Source of the DNA: Lichenicola cladoniae
Lineage (GTDB): Bacteria > Pseudomonadota > Alphaproteobacteria > Acetobacterales > Acetobacteraceae
NCBI RefSeq assembly: GCF_013201075.1
Contig: NZ_CP053713.1
Span: 1 to 43,488, forward strand
Direction of reading: 5' to 3'
DNA: 43,488 nucleotides
Position numbers and translations under genes: made by a program
The notes under the pieces: generated by a model
Told to the model about the DNA's origin: nothing
The model's database searches: none
What the model saw: the letters and a program-made list of their open reading frames with translations, nothing else
Part shown: positions 16,762 through 24,555 of the stretch, piece after piece
How positions within the stretch are numbered: position 1 is the stretch's first letter
Layout of the letters: the number at the start of each line of letters is the position of its first letter

Positions 16762-17205
16762 ATGGAAGGGATGGCTTACCTCTCCGTTCGGGTTCCTGAG
16801 GGGGTTCGGAACCGCCTGAAGGCTGCAGCCGCCCAGCGCGGTGAACGGTTACAGGATCTGGTCGGCGGCCTCGTTGAGCAGTTCCTCACCGAAATCGAGC
16901 GCAAACCGCCCGAGTTGGCCGATGTGCTCCAGCGCCTTCGCTTGATCCAGGGATCGCTGCAGGCCCGAGGGGTCGCATCTTTGTGGGTGTTCGGCTCCGT
17001 CGCCCGGGGAGACGCCCGCCCCGACAGCGATGTCGACGTCACGATTGAGTTTGCTCCAGATGCGGCGCCATCGCTGTTCGAGATCGGCCACATCAAGGAT
17101 GAGGTGGAGGCAGCTCTTGGTCATCGCGTGGACCTTGGAGAGCGCTCGACCATGACGCCCAAAGTGGCAGCCACAGCCGAACGTGACATGGTTCAAGCGT
17201 TCTGA
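16762..17205 (+). CDS. MNT nucleotidyltransferase antitoxin with N-terminal DNA-binding domain
   Basis: A 147-residue fusion. Residues 1-45 (AYLSVRVPEGVRNRLKAAAA, then RLQDLVGGLVEQF) look like a ribbon-helix-helix DNA-binding domain. Residues of about 65-147 are a minimal nucleotidyltransferase with FGSVARGDARPDSDVDVTIE, that is the GSxxRG and SDxD metal-binding pattern. In characterised MntA/HepT pairs the MNT protein silences the HEPN RNase by transferring AMP to its active-site tyrosine. Its stop overlaps the HEPN start by one base. The fused DNA-binding part is unusual and would give direct autoregulation at the palindrome at 16727. AGGTGA before the ATG at 16762 supports the start. Confidence 0.85.
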   Translation: MEGMAYLSVRVPEGVRNRLKAAAAQRGERLQDLVGGLVEQFLTEIERKPPELADVLQRLRLIQGSLQARGVASLWVFGSVARGDARPDSDVDVTIEFAPDAAPSLFEIGHIKDEVEAALGHRVDLGERSTMTPKVAATAERDMVQAF

Positions 17206-17567
17206 TGCCCAGGAGCCCGGAAGAACGCCTGCAAGACATTCGTGAAGCGGCCACCGACCTGCGGGATTTCGTGGGGTCAATAGAAACAGCAGCCTTCCAC
17301 CGGATCCCGCATGCCGACCGGATGGGCTTCAGGGCATTGAAGAACGCGCTCACGGAATTAGGCGAAGCCGTGAAGGCGCTGCCAGCAGACATCGTTGCGC
17401 GTCATCCTCGGATCGACTGGAAGGGGTTCGCCGGCTTACGTGACTTGGTCACCCACCAGTATTTCGGCCTGGATACCAAGCGGCTGCTCCCGATCATCCA
17501 GACCGAGATTCCGGCCCTGCTCGTCGCCGTCGAGATAGAGCTACGTCTGGAGGACTCCTCTTCCTAA
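17205..17567 (+). CDS. HEPN RNase toxin (HepT/DUF86 family)
   Basis: A 120-residue all-helical protein translationally coupled to the MNT gene (TGATG overlap). The catalytic signature is RDLVTHQYFG near residue 82-91, giving R-x4-H-x-Y as in HepT toxins; the Tyr is the residue modified by the partner in studied systems. An upstream helix (DRMGFRALKNALTELGEAV) fits the domain. It would cut RNA when free of its antitoxin and so stabilise the plasmid. No frameshift or stop is seen. Confidence 0.87.
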   Translation: MPRSPEERLQDIREAATDLRDFVGSIETAAFHRIPHADRMGFRALKNALTELGEAVKALPADIVARHPRIDWKGFAGLRDLVTHQYFGLDTKRLLPIIQTEIPALLVAVEIELRLEDSSS

Positions 17568-17785
17568 AGATCGCCCGTAACCTGCCGCCGGTCCTCTTCC
17601 TCGCGATTGCAGGCGCTTTCGCGTTCGGTTGAACCATTCCGGAGATCAGAAGCATGCAGAACAGCTGAGACTAGCTTTATCCGCTCATCCTGATTGCGGG
17701 CGCCCTGCAGGCATGACCGAAGATGTGACGGAACTCTCCAGCGCGGCCTGGGATCCCTCTATCGGGTCGCTCGGAGGCGCGAAGC

Positions 17786-18808
17786 ATGACGACAGTACGT
17801 TCAAGGCTCCAGTTGCCGAACACAGAGGCCGCTCAGAGCTTTGCCCTGTTCAAGGCCACGGTCGAGGCTGTCGGCGACGCCGTAGTCGTCACATCCTGTG
17901 AGCTGGATCCACCAGGTCCCAGGATTGAGTACGTTAACCCGGCCTTCACCCGCATGACCGGCTTCAGCGCCGAAGAGTCGCTTGGCCAAACGCCACGCTT
18001 TCTGCAGGGTCCATTGACGGACCGTGTCGAGCTGGACCGGCTGCGGGTTTGCCTCATCAACGAACAAACGTTCGATGGCGAAGTCATCAACTATCGAAAG
18101 GACGGAGGCGCCTACCTCATCGAGTGGATGGTCACGCCGGTCAAGAACCCAGCTGGCCAGACAACGCATTGGCTGTCGGTTCAGCGAGACGTTACCGCGC
18201 GCAAACAGCTCGAGCACCAGCAGAAGCTTCTGGTGGCCGAGTTGCACCACCGGACGCGCAACCTGCTTGCCGTGACGCGCGCTATCGCGTTGCGCACGTT
18301 GCCGAACTCGTCGGATCGGGACGTGTTCGATGCCAGATTGGCGGCACTTGGTCGGGTGCAAAGCTTTCTATCGACGACACCAACTCAGTTCGTGTCGCTG
18401 GACGACATCGTGCGCGGCGAATTGGAAGCCGTTGGCGAGGACGGGCTTGGACAGGCGACGGTCGAGGGACCATTCGTCGAACTGCCCTGCGACAAGGTGC
18501 AGGCGTTGGTGTTGTTGCTGCACGAGTGCGCCACAAACGCGATCAAGCATGGGGCGTTGTCGCAGCCGGATGGGCGGCTTGCGGTTCGATGGCATTTCGC
18601 CGAAGAGGCGCGTCTAGTGCTGACCTGGCAGGAAAGCGGAGTCAGGATGCCGGCCGATCCCAACCGTCGCGGTTTTGGTACGGATCTGATCACGCGCGCG
18701 CTGCGCTACCAACTCTCGGCAGAAACCTGGCTTGAATTCCGATCCGATGGCGTGTGGTGCACGATCTGGCTGCCAGCCGAATCGTTTCGAGCAGGCCATA
18801 CGTCCTGA
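17786..18808 (+). CDS. PAS-HWE sensor histidine kinase
   Basis: A 340-residue soluble kinase with no membrane segment. Residues of about 23-140 are a PAS domain of LOV-like shape (IEYVNPAFTRMTGFSAEESL, then GQTPRFLQGP), but the cysteine that binds flavin in true LOV domains is replaced (TPRFLQG instead of NCRFLQG), so light sensing by the usual adduct is unlikely. The HWE/HisKA_2 dimerisation motif ELHHRTRNLLAV starts near residue 152 (His 154/155), then LLLHECATNAIKHGAL and GFGTDLITRAL form the ATPase. No response regulator lies next to it. In alphaproteobacteria such kinases often feed the general stress or chemotaxis-like networks. Confidence 0.88.
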   Translation: MTTVRSRLQLPNTEAAQSFALFKATVEAVGDAVVVTSCELDPPGPRIEYVNPAFTRMTGFSAEESLGQTPRFLQGPLTDRVELDRLRVCLINEQTFDGEVINYRKDGGAYLIEWMVTPVKNPAGQTTHWLSVQRDVTARKQLEHQQKLLVAELHHRTRNLLAVTRAIALRTLPNSSDRDVFDARLAALGRVQSFLSTTPTQFVSLDDIVRGELEAVGEDGLGQATVEGPFVELPCDKVQALVLLLHECATNAIKHGALSQPDGRLAVRWHFAEEARLVLTWQESGVRMPADPNRRGFGTDLITRALRYQLSAETWLEFRSDGVWCTIWLPAESFRAGHTS

Positions 18809-18915
18809 GGCCGGTCGTCTGGTAAAGACCGCATCGGGCTGTGCCAGACCATGCTAGCCCCACTCCTCATGCTCATCTCGCACGCTCCTAGGAAATAAAG
18901 CAGAGCCTGAAAAGG

Positions 18916-19914
18916 CTACCTCGTCATGCAGGTCTTGCTAATCCGTAGTGTGACCACAGCACCCTGCGGTAGCCAATCGTATGTGATGGAGCCTTCGAGC
19001 TGGAAGGAGATACTCCGCGAGATCAGCTTGCTGCCGAAGCCCTTCGGTCCCTGACTGGGGTTAAGGGCAGGACCACCCCGCTCGGTCCAGAGTATGACAT
19101 GATCACTGCCCTCATCGGTGCAGGATACGTCCAATGTTCCGCTTGCGGCCGACAGGGCGCCATACTTGACTGAGTTGGTGGCCAGCTCGTGGACGACCAG
19201 GGCCAGCGTCGTGGCGCTTGCCTCCCCGACCGGCCGTTCCGGCGCGGAGATATGCAGGCGACGGCCGATCGTCGTCTGATCGTCGTAGGGTGCGAGCAGC
19301 ACGGCCAGAAGTTCGCCAAGCAGCGCCTTATTCTCCTGGCCAGGATTAGGGCGGACCAGGCTGTGGGCGCGCCCCAAGGCCGCCAGCCGGCCGGTCAGGT
19401 CATCGGCCATTTCCGCTTTCGTCTCGGTCGATCGGGCGGCCAGGCTAGTCAGGGCGGATGCCAACGCAAACAGGTTCTTGATGCGGTGGTTCATCTCGCC
19501 CGCCAGCAGCTCGCGAGTTTCCTCGGCCTGCTTGCGATCGGTCACGTCGAGAAAGACCCCGAACATCACCCGGTTGACGATGCCGACATCCTCACTTTGG
19601 CCGCGCGCCGAAATCCATCGGATGCTGTCGTGGTGCAGGATGCGGAAGTCTATCTCGTAGGCGCCGATCATCCCGCGGGTTGCGGTGAACGCCGCCTTTA
19701 CGCGGCCCAGATCCTCGGGGTGGATACGGGCAGACAGGGTTTCGAAGGTGACCGGCCTGTTTCTGGACGCGCCCCATAGGGCGTGCGCGCGCTCGTCCAG
19801 TGCGATCTCATCGGTATCGACGTTCCATGACCAGAGGGCAACGCCGGCCGCATCAGTGGCGACGCGCATCCGTTCGGCATCCCAAACCAGATCGCTAGAT
19901 CCGCTCCATAACAT
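18916..19914 (-). CDS. PAS-HWE sensor histidine kinase
   Basis: A 332-residue soluble kinase. Residues of about 15-130 are a PAS/PAC unit (ALWSWNVDTDEIALDERAHA, FRILHHDSIRWISARG, FGVFLDVTDRKQAE). The phospho-acceptor motif is GEMNHRIKNLFALASAL with His near 143, and the ATPase carries LVVHELATNSVKYGALS and GFGSKLISRSI. Its start codon directly abuts the stop of the upstream CheB-like gene, so the two form one operon. No receiver protein is encoded nearby, so the target is elsewhere in the cell. Confidence 0.88.
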   Translation of the reverse strand: MLWSGSSDLVWDAERMRVATDAAGVALWSWNVDTDEIALDERAHALWGASRNRPVTFETLSARIHPEDLGRVKAAFTATRGMIGAYEIDFRILHHDSIRWISARGQSEDVGIVNRVMFGVFLDVTDRKQAEETRELLAGEMNHRIKNLFALASALTSLAARSTETKAEMADDLTGRLAALGRAHSLVRPNPGQENKALLGELLAVLLAPYDDQTTIGRRLHISAPERPVGEASATTLALVVHELATNSVKYGALSAASGTLDVSCTDEGSDHVILWTERGGPALNPSQGPKGFGSKLISRSISFQLEGSITYDWLPQGAVVTLRISKTCMTR

Positions 19915-20526
19915 CTAGAGGTACCTCGCTTCGGTGGTCACCCGCCCGACCATCTCAGCGATCATGTGCGCCGTTCCCACGAGATCAACCGGACCGTCGT
20001 GTTGAATAGCGTTCTGCTGCATACCCGGCGGCCATTTGCCGCGGGGGTCGAGCACCATCGTCACCCCGCTGGCGGCGTGGACAGCGGCTAGACCGCGAGA
20101 CCCGTCATCCAGCGAGCCGGACAGGATGATGCCGATGGCCCGGCCGGGGGAGAAGGCCGCGACTGAGTTGAAGAGGGTGTCCACGGTTCGGTTGCGCAGC
20201 TTGTCGTCCTGACCCGTGACCAGGCTGGCCTGGGCGTCAGTCTTCAGCGTGAGATGGCCGTCCGGTTCACCGATGTAGCAGGTGCCAGGCACGAAGCGTT
20301 CAGCGTCACCGGCGACCACCACGGGCATACCGGAGCCCCGAGCCAGGATGTCCCGCAAGTGGCTGATCTTGTCGAACGGCCGATGGAGCACCGCCAGAAC
20401 GACCGCATGCACAGGCTTGGGAAGCAAGTGGAGCAAGGTCACCGTGTCCGTCATACCCTCGCCGCCGGAGGCGCCGATTGCGATGATAAAGGGAAGGCCA
20501 CATTCACTCACGAAAATATTATACAT
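19915..20526 (-). CDS. Stand-alone CheB-type methylesterase
   Basis: A 203-residue esterase domain lacking the usual N-terminal receiver. CheB removes methyl groups from chemoreceptor glutamates. The catalytic residues line up: Ser 20 in IGASGGEG, His 48 in AVLHRPFD, and Asp 141 in SGSLDDGSRGL. TGQDDKLRNRTVDTLFNSVA is a typical CheB stretch. No CheR, CheA, CheW or receptor is present on the plasmid. It is cotranscribed with the HWE kinase downstream, which suggests a signalling role outside classical chemotaxis. The start is uncertain: ATG at 20526 or a GTG six codons later (VSECGLPFIIAIGA). Confidence 0.82.
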   Translation of the reverse strand: MYNIFVSECGLPFIIAIGASGGEGMTDTVTLLHLLPKPVHAVVLAVLHRPFDKISHLRDILARGSGMPVVVAGDAERFVPGTCYIGEPDGHLTLKTDAQASLVTGQDDKLRNRTVDTLFNSVAAFSPGRAIGIILSGSLDDGSRGLAAVHAASGVTMVLDPRGKWPPGMQQNAIQHDGPVDLVGTAHMIAEMVGRVTTEARYL

Positions 20527-20637
20527 GTCTATCGGAAAAGTTACGCGTGTTTTTTAAGACTCATTGTGAGCAAACACGGGCGGAGGCGTACGGAGACTTC
20601 GTGATCGTCCAGGCCATTATGAAGGGACTGGGGTTCG

Positions 20638-21198
20638 ATGGACTCGTCTTTGAAGGAGCAGTTCGCCCGACTGGGGCCCGTCCGGGCCATCGACCGTGTA
20701 GCATCTGGTACACCCGCCGTGTTCTCGATCCGCCTCCAGCCGGATCATCCAGCTCCTAGGACGATCGAGGCCATGTTCGTCCTGGCCCGCCGCGGGCTGA
20801 GCATGTTGAAGGCGAAGCGGCAGATCGAGGCTGTGATCGAGACGGGGCAGGCAACCGTCGAACTCCCGACCGTCGAGGATACGTCTACTGTGGTGGCCGA
20901 ACTCGATACGGCGGGTTTTGAGGCCCAGTTGGTGCAGTTGTCCACGACGCTCGACGTGCGCCATGTGCGGCAGAAACTCGGACTGTCGCGGGAGCAATTT
21001 GCTCTTCGCTACGGCCTGGAAGTCGAGGCGGTTAGGAATTGGGAGACCAGTAAACGGGACCCAGACACTGCGGCGCGCAGCTATCTGCGGGTAATCTCGA
21101 ATGCCCCTGAACAAGTCGGGCTGGCCTACGCTCAGAACCCGTCGCCGTATCAGTATGGGTTTAGAAGATACCGGTCAGCTGGACGTTGTCGGCATTGA
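20638..21198 (+). CDS. XRE-type helix-turn-helix regulator
   Basis: A protein of up to 186 residues. The N-terminal half (MFVLARRGLSMLKAKRQIEA, TGQATVELPTVED) is of a type seen in plasmid-borne regulators, and residues of about 100-155 are a clear XRE-type helix-turn-helix (VRHVRQKLGLSREQFALRYG, LEVEAVRNWETSKRDPD). This resembles HigA/MqsA-like antitoxins, but no toxin gene can be seen next to it. The last 12 codons (from about 21161) overlap the end of a duplicated gene on the other strand, so the true C-terminus may have been replaced when that duplicate arrived. Confidence 0.75.
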   Translation: MDSSLKEQFARLGPVRAIDRVASGTPAVFSIRLQPDHPAPRTIEAMFVLARRGLSMLKAKRQIEAVIETGQATVELPTVEDTSTVVAELDTAGFEAQLVQLSTTLDVRHVRQKLGLSREQFALRYGLEVEAVRNWETSKRDPDTAARSYLRVISNAPEQVGLAYAQNPSPYQYGFRRYRSAGRCRH

Positions 21199-21310
21199 TC
21201 CCGAGCCGCTTGTAGAGGGTTTCGTAGCGTGGATCCTGTGGCGCATAGGCAGCGTCCGGATGGCTGCCATCGGAGCCAACGATCCGTAACCATTCCTTCT
21301 GACCGTGGCA
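21161..21310 (-). pseudogene. 3' fragment of the secreted-protein gene (duplicate of 22941-23090)
   Basis: On the minus strand this encodes CHGQKEWLRIVGSDGSHPDA and ends in NVQLTGIF, matching the C-terminus of the intact gene at 22941-23456. I count about 18 mismatches in 150 bp, roughly 88% identity. Similarity stops near 21310; the sequence upstream of it encodes nothing related. The fragment has no start of its own. From 21311 to 21641 I see no other gene. Confidence 0.85.
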
Positions 21311-21641
21311 GACGCTCCGGGCGGTGGGCACCTGAACGGCGAAGCCGGCTTCGTCACCTTTCCACAAATACGTGACACAATCCTCGCAACACGCCTGAGC
21401 ATAGCCAGACAGGACCGAGGCTGATTGTCGCTCTGCGGTTTTACGCTTTGGCCGCAGTCTGATCGCCCGCACGTATTCGGCTCCAATCGGGGATAACTGC
21501 GATCGGCATGACGGGCCGTTGATCCATTGACGTTATTCGGCTCGATCTATGTGCCGACCCTATGAAGGTAGGCCTGAAAACAACTTCCTAGTTAGTAATG
21601 CATCCTTACATTATATTGCTCTCGATAGGGAGAGCTGAGCC

Positions 21642-21893
21642 ATGACGACATTGACCGTCACCACGCGGGGCCAGGTCACGTTCCGAAAGGACGTGCTGCA
21701 TCATCTTGGCATTCACCCTGGTGAGAAGATCGAGCTGGATATGCTGCCGGACGGGCGGGTGTCGCTTAAAGCAGCCAGACCGGCCGGAACGATCGATGGC
21801 TTTGTCGGCCTGCTCGCCGGAAAGACCAGAAAAGTGGCCAGTCTCGAGGAGATCGATGCGGCTGCGTCGTCCGGTTGGGCTAGGCGCGAATGA
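21642..21893 (+). CDS. vapB: AbrB/MazE-fold antitoxin of a VapBC pair
   Basis: An 83-residue protein with the swapped-hairpin AbrB fold at residues 1-45 (TLTVTTRGQVTFRKDVLHHL, then GEKIELDMLPDGRVSLKAA). The C-terminal 35 residues would wrap the toxin. The ATG at 21642 follows GGAGAGCTGAGCC. The stop overlaps the next start by four bases (ATGA). It should neutralise VapC and repress the pair. Confidence 0.88.
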   Translation: MTTLTVTTRGQVTFRKDVLHHLGIHPGEKIELDMLPDGRVSLKAARPAGTIDGFVGLLAGKTRKVASLEEIDAAASSGWARRE

Positions 21894-22288
21894 AGATCAC
21901 CGTCGACACCAACATCCTGGTTCGGGCTGTGGTGCGTGACGATGAAAAGCAGGGAGAAGCCGCCGCGGCTCTTCTGAAGGAAGCAGAGCTGATCGTCGTG
22001 CCGCTTCCCTGTCTCTGCGAGTTCGTCTGGGTGCTGCGCCGGGTCTATGGGTTCGGACAGCCCGATATTTCCATCGCTCTGCGTGTTCTGCTCGGCGCCG
22101 GCAACGTGGTCGTCAACCGTCCGGCCGTTGATGCTGGTCTGGCTATCTTCGAGACTGGCGGCGATTTTGCCGATGGCCTGATTGCCTATGAAGGGCGCTG
22201 GCTCGGTGGCGAGGTGTTCGTCTCCTTCGACAAGAAGGCCGTCGCGCTGATCGCAAAGCAGGGGCAACAGACCCGGCTGCTGGCCTGA
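21890..22288 (+). CDS. vapC: VapC PIN-domain RNase toxin
   Basis: A 132-residue PIN-domain nuclease. The acidic metal ligands are present: VDTNILVRAVV (Asp 6), LCEFVWVL (Glu near 43), FADGLIAYEG (Asp near 98) and FDKKAV (Asp near 114). VapC toxins cut tRNA or rRNA when the antitoxin is lost. It is coupled to the AbrB antitoxin, and only 10 bp separate it from a third gene. No damage is seen. Confidence 0.9.
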   Translation: MKITVDTNILVRAVVRDDEKQGEAAAALLKEAELIVVPLPCLCEFVWVLRRVYGFGQPDISIALRVLLGAGNVVVNRPAVDAGLAIFETGGDFADGLIAYEGRWLGGEVFVSFDKKAVALIAKQGQQTRLLA

Positions 22289-22298
22289 CCCTCTGCCA

Positions 22299-22820
22299 AT
22301 GAATCATCCTGATCTTCTATTGCCGGATGCAGGATCCCTTCTGCTGCTGAGCGAACTTGGGCAGCTCGCGCTGTTGCCCTTGATCGGCCGGCAGCTGGTG
22401 CTGGTCGACCTGGTGCGGATGGACCTCATGCGCCGTTCGCCCAAGCTGGCGGATCCCGTGCTGGGCTGGCTCAAGGCACAGGGCGAACGGGTGCGGGTTG
22501 ATACAACTTCAAGCGGCGAGATGCTGCGACGGCTCTGGACCTATGAGCCGGAGTATTGGCCCTTGGATAGCGGCCTGATCGCGATCGCCGAATGGCTGGC
22601 CAACGCCACGCTGGAGGCCGATATCGAGTTGCTGATACTGACCGAAACTCCTCGCCTGCATGAGGTTGCCGGCATGCGCGGGCCGGATGCTGATATCGAT
22701 GTCATCGGCATCAGCGGTCTGCTCAAGCTGGCTGAGGCACGCGGGCTCGTCACATCGGCAGCGGCCATACTCGGGGGCCATATACTCAGGCATCAACGCA
22801 CGCGGCGCCGCCGGTCCTGA
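22299..22820 (+). CDS. PIN-like protein following VapC
   Basis: A 173-residue protein I do not recognise by family name with certainty. The N-terminus LLPDAGSLLLLSELGQLALL and the segment VLVDLVRMDLMRR resemble the first strand and second acidic position of PIN-fold proteins. Later, LLILTETPRLHEVAG and DVIGISGLLKLAEARGLVTS resemble the end of PIN relatives of the DUF3368 kind. A helix rich in acid residues lies between them. It starts 10 bp after vapC, so it is probably cotranscribed. It could be a second toxin, an accessory nuclease, or an inactive relative. The usual trio of acidic residues is not fully clear. Confidence 0.55.
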   Translation: MNHPDLLLPDAGSLLLLSELGQLALLPLIGRQLVLVDLVRMDLMRRSPKLADPVLGWLKAQGERVRVDTTSSGEMLRRLWTYEPEYWPLDSGLIAIAEWLANATLEADIELLILTETPRLHEVAGMRGPDADIDVIGISGLLKLAEARGLVTSAAAILGGHILRHQRTRRRRS

Positions 22821-22940
22821 CGCTCTTCCTCACTGGCGCTCATCGTTGTGGCGGCGACCGCTAAATCCTGGTGCGCCATGCCGACCCGCAGGAAGGCGAC
22901 GCGTAACGCTGGTTCGGGCCCTGCAGTGCCCCCAATTTGC

Positions 22941-23090
22941 TTAGAAGATGCCGGTCAGCTGGACGTTGTCGACGCTGATCCCGAGGCGCTTGTAGAGGGC
23001 ATCGTAGCGTGGATCCTGCGGCGCGTAGGCAGTGTCGGGATGGCTACCATCGGTGCCGACGATCCGAACCCATTCCTTCTGGCCATGGCA
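22941..23090. repeat. Direct repeat of 21161-21310
   Basis: About 150 bp at roughly 88% identity with 21161-21310, in the same orientation and 1,780 bp apart. The vapB-vapC-PIN-like block lies between the two copies. Confidence 0.85.
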
Positions 23091-23456
23091 AACGCCATCG
23101 TCATTCTCACGCATGCAGCTGACATCGAGCAGGACATAGGTTTTACCTTGCGTGCTGGTCAGGCAAGCCCAGGAGACGACTGCAGCGGCGAGCGCCTTCT
23201 GCCGGCCGATCGCGATCATGCCCGCTTTCGGATCGACCTGCAGGGAAACGGACTTGTGGGCTGGTGTTCCGCTCAGCATGATTTTCTGTGCGAGCCAGGC
23301 GAAGTCGTCGTTTGGCGGCACATGCGGATCGGTGGTTGAGGTCGCTGTGACTGTCGCCGGCCCACAGCTCAATGTGCTGGTGACGGTCTTTGGCGCGGCA
23401 ATCGCGGTTGCTGACAGCGTCGTGCAGATGGCCGCGACAGGAAGCGTGATTTTCAC
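22941..23456 (-). CDS. Secreted protein of unknown function
   Basis: A 171-residue protein with a clear signal peptide (MKITLPVAAICTTLSATAIA, cleavage likely after the next Ala). The mature part has four cysteines (SCGPA, ACLTS, SCMREN, VCHGQ) and ends in DNVQLTGIF. I recognise no domain. A second, truncated copy of its 3' end lies at 21161-21310 in the same orientation, so the toxin genes between them are bracketed by a direct repeat. Confidence 0.65.
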   Translation of the reverse strand: MKITLPVAAICTTLSATAIAAPKTVTSTLSCGPATVTATSTTDPHVPPNDDFAWLAQKIMLSGTPAHKSVSLQVDPKAGMIAIGRQKALAAAVVSWACLTSTQGKTYVLLDVSCMRENDDGVCHGQKEWVRIVGTDGSHPDTAYAPQDPRYDALYKRLGISVDNVQLTGIF

Positions 23457-23770
23457 CGTCTAGCTCCACTGGCTGCGGCTGATGACTTATCGTGCGTGCA
23501 GGAGATCAAATATGTCTCATAGCGGTTCTTTGCCGCTTGCACCGAGACCTGGTTCTGCCCGGCGCCAGGAAGCGAGGACCACTCCAGCCGCAGCAGCCTG
23601 AAAGCCTCATCCAAGGTAGCGCGGCCCCCACAGACAGCTACCTGAGCATGGCGTCTACCGATCTTCCACCAAGCCAGCTTGTCCTGGCTGGCGGAGCAGC
23701 TTCAGGAAGGCCTGAACCTTTGGGTCGCTGATCGTGCACAACACAGCCGATGCCATGATCATTGTCCTCG
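23457..23770. other. Gene-free stretch before traD
   Basis: About 310 bp between the start of the secreted-protein gene and the traD stop. Short open frames exist, but none looks like a real gene. Confidence 0.4.
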
Positions 23771-24052
23771 TCACGCTATCTCGGCTGCATCATTCTCGAA
23801 CGTACGACGCCCCCGCCGTTGCCATCGAGCCTTTAGATGTTGCGGATCCTCTTCCTCACGCCCATGCAGCTGATCGGCCACGTCGAGTAGCGCACCGAGC
23901 AGAGTCGCTCGATCATCCTCCAGCAGCTCCACTAAACCAGCCTTTTGCACCAATCCGCCAAGCTCGATCAGCTGGCGGGTACGGGCACGTCGGTCCTGCA
24001 CCCACTGGCGGGTATCGTCACGGGTTCGCGCTCGCTCGAGCCGGGTCTGCAT
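23771..24052 (-). CDS. traD: Conjugal transfer protein TraD (Ti-plasmid type, small)
   Basis: A 93-residue basic protein starting at MQTRLERART. The signature of the small TraD family is RRARTRQLIELGGLVQKAGL, followed by an acidic stretch (LLEDDRATLLGALLDVADQL). It is not the large coupling ATPase also called TraD. It is thought to help the relaxosome at oriT. The open frame extends upstream, but the internal ATG gives the family's normal length. It follows traC on the same strand. Confidence 0.78.
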   Translation of the reverse strand: MQTRLERARTRDDTRQWVQDRRARTRQLIELGGLVQKAGLVELLEDDRATLLGALLDVADQLHGREEEDPQHLKARWQRRGRRTFENDAAEIA

Positions 24053-24065
24053 GATGGTCAGGCGC

Positions 24066-24374
24066 CTAAGCTGCGCTGCCGTTGCCTGTGCTTGCTGGAG
24101 CAGGGTTGCCGGACTTCGACTGCTTCCCCCGCTTGCCCCCTGTTTGAAACAAGGTCTCACCACGTTCGGTCCACCTCGCGATGGCTTCCGGCTGCTTCTT
24201 GCTCTGCTCAAGGGCTGCCATCAGTGCACCGGCAAAAGCCTCCAAGGGGAGGGCGTCAGCACCGACCATCTGGGCGATCTCGCCGAGCTGGATGGTCTTC
24301 TGGGACTTGACCTTCTTAGCGCGCTCCATAAGCGTTTGGAGTTCAGCGTCGTAATCACGGGGCTTGCGGGCCAT
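24066..24374 (-). CDS. traC: Conjugal transfer protein TraC (Ti-plasmid type)
   Basis: A 102-residue protein with MARKPRDYDAELQTLMERAK at the start and LGEIAQMVGADALPLEAFAG in the middle, as in TraC relaxosome accessory proteins that act with TraA at oriT. The C-terminus (GGKRGKQSKSGNPAPAS) is basic and flexible. It is divergent from traA with oriT between them, the classical pTi layout. Confidence 0.85.
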   Translation of the reverse strand: MARKPRDYDAELQTLMERAKKVKSQKTIQLGEIAQMVGADALPLEAFAGALMAALEQSKKQPEAIARWTERGETLFQTGGKRGKQSKSGNPAPASTGNGSAA

Positions 24375-24494
24375 GGTCTTCTCCAGCTGCCGTTTGGCAT
24401 CCGTAGCCTACCGGCGCCCTGGTCATCCCGTAAATATGGGAACGTCGCTAACCCCGTCATTTCTGTGACCGAAGCACAGCGAAGGTCAGTCAGG

Positions 24495-24535
24495 AAATGC
24501 GCGCTTATACGTCACTGCGTGACGTGCGCTGAGAG
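24495..24535 (+). other. oriT: Origin of transfer (oriT), Ti/RSF1010-like nick region
   Basis: The sequence around GCGCGCTTATACGTCACTG (24499 on) closely resembles the pTi-type nic region, whose core is GCGCAATTATACGTCGCTG. An inverted repeat ACGTCAC/GTGACGT (24509-24515 and 24519-24525, spacer TGC) sits on it, inside a wider GCGC/GCGC pair. It lies between divergent traC and traA, exactly where expected. Confidence 0.85.
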
Positions 24536-24555
24536 TCGTGCCAAACTCCGGCCGC

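Noticed and set aside
15319-17205. A 628-codon plus-strand frame running through recD2 into the MNT gene
   Set aside because: Only the last 147 codons are real (from 16762). The rest is the antisense shadow of the helicase and resembles no protein family.
17846-18205. Photoactive LOV domain in the first kinase
   Set aside because: The RFLQG stretch is present, but the cysteine needed for the flavin adduct is absent (TPRFLQG), so it is treated as an ordinary PAS domain.
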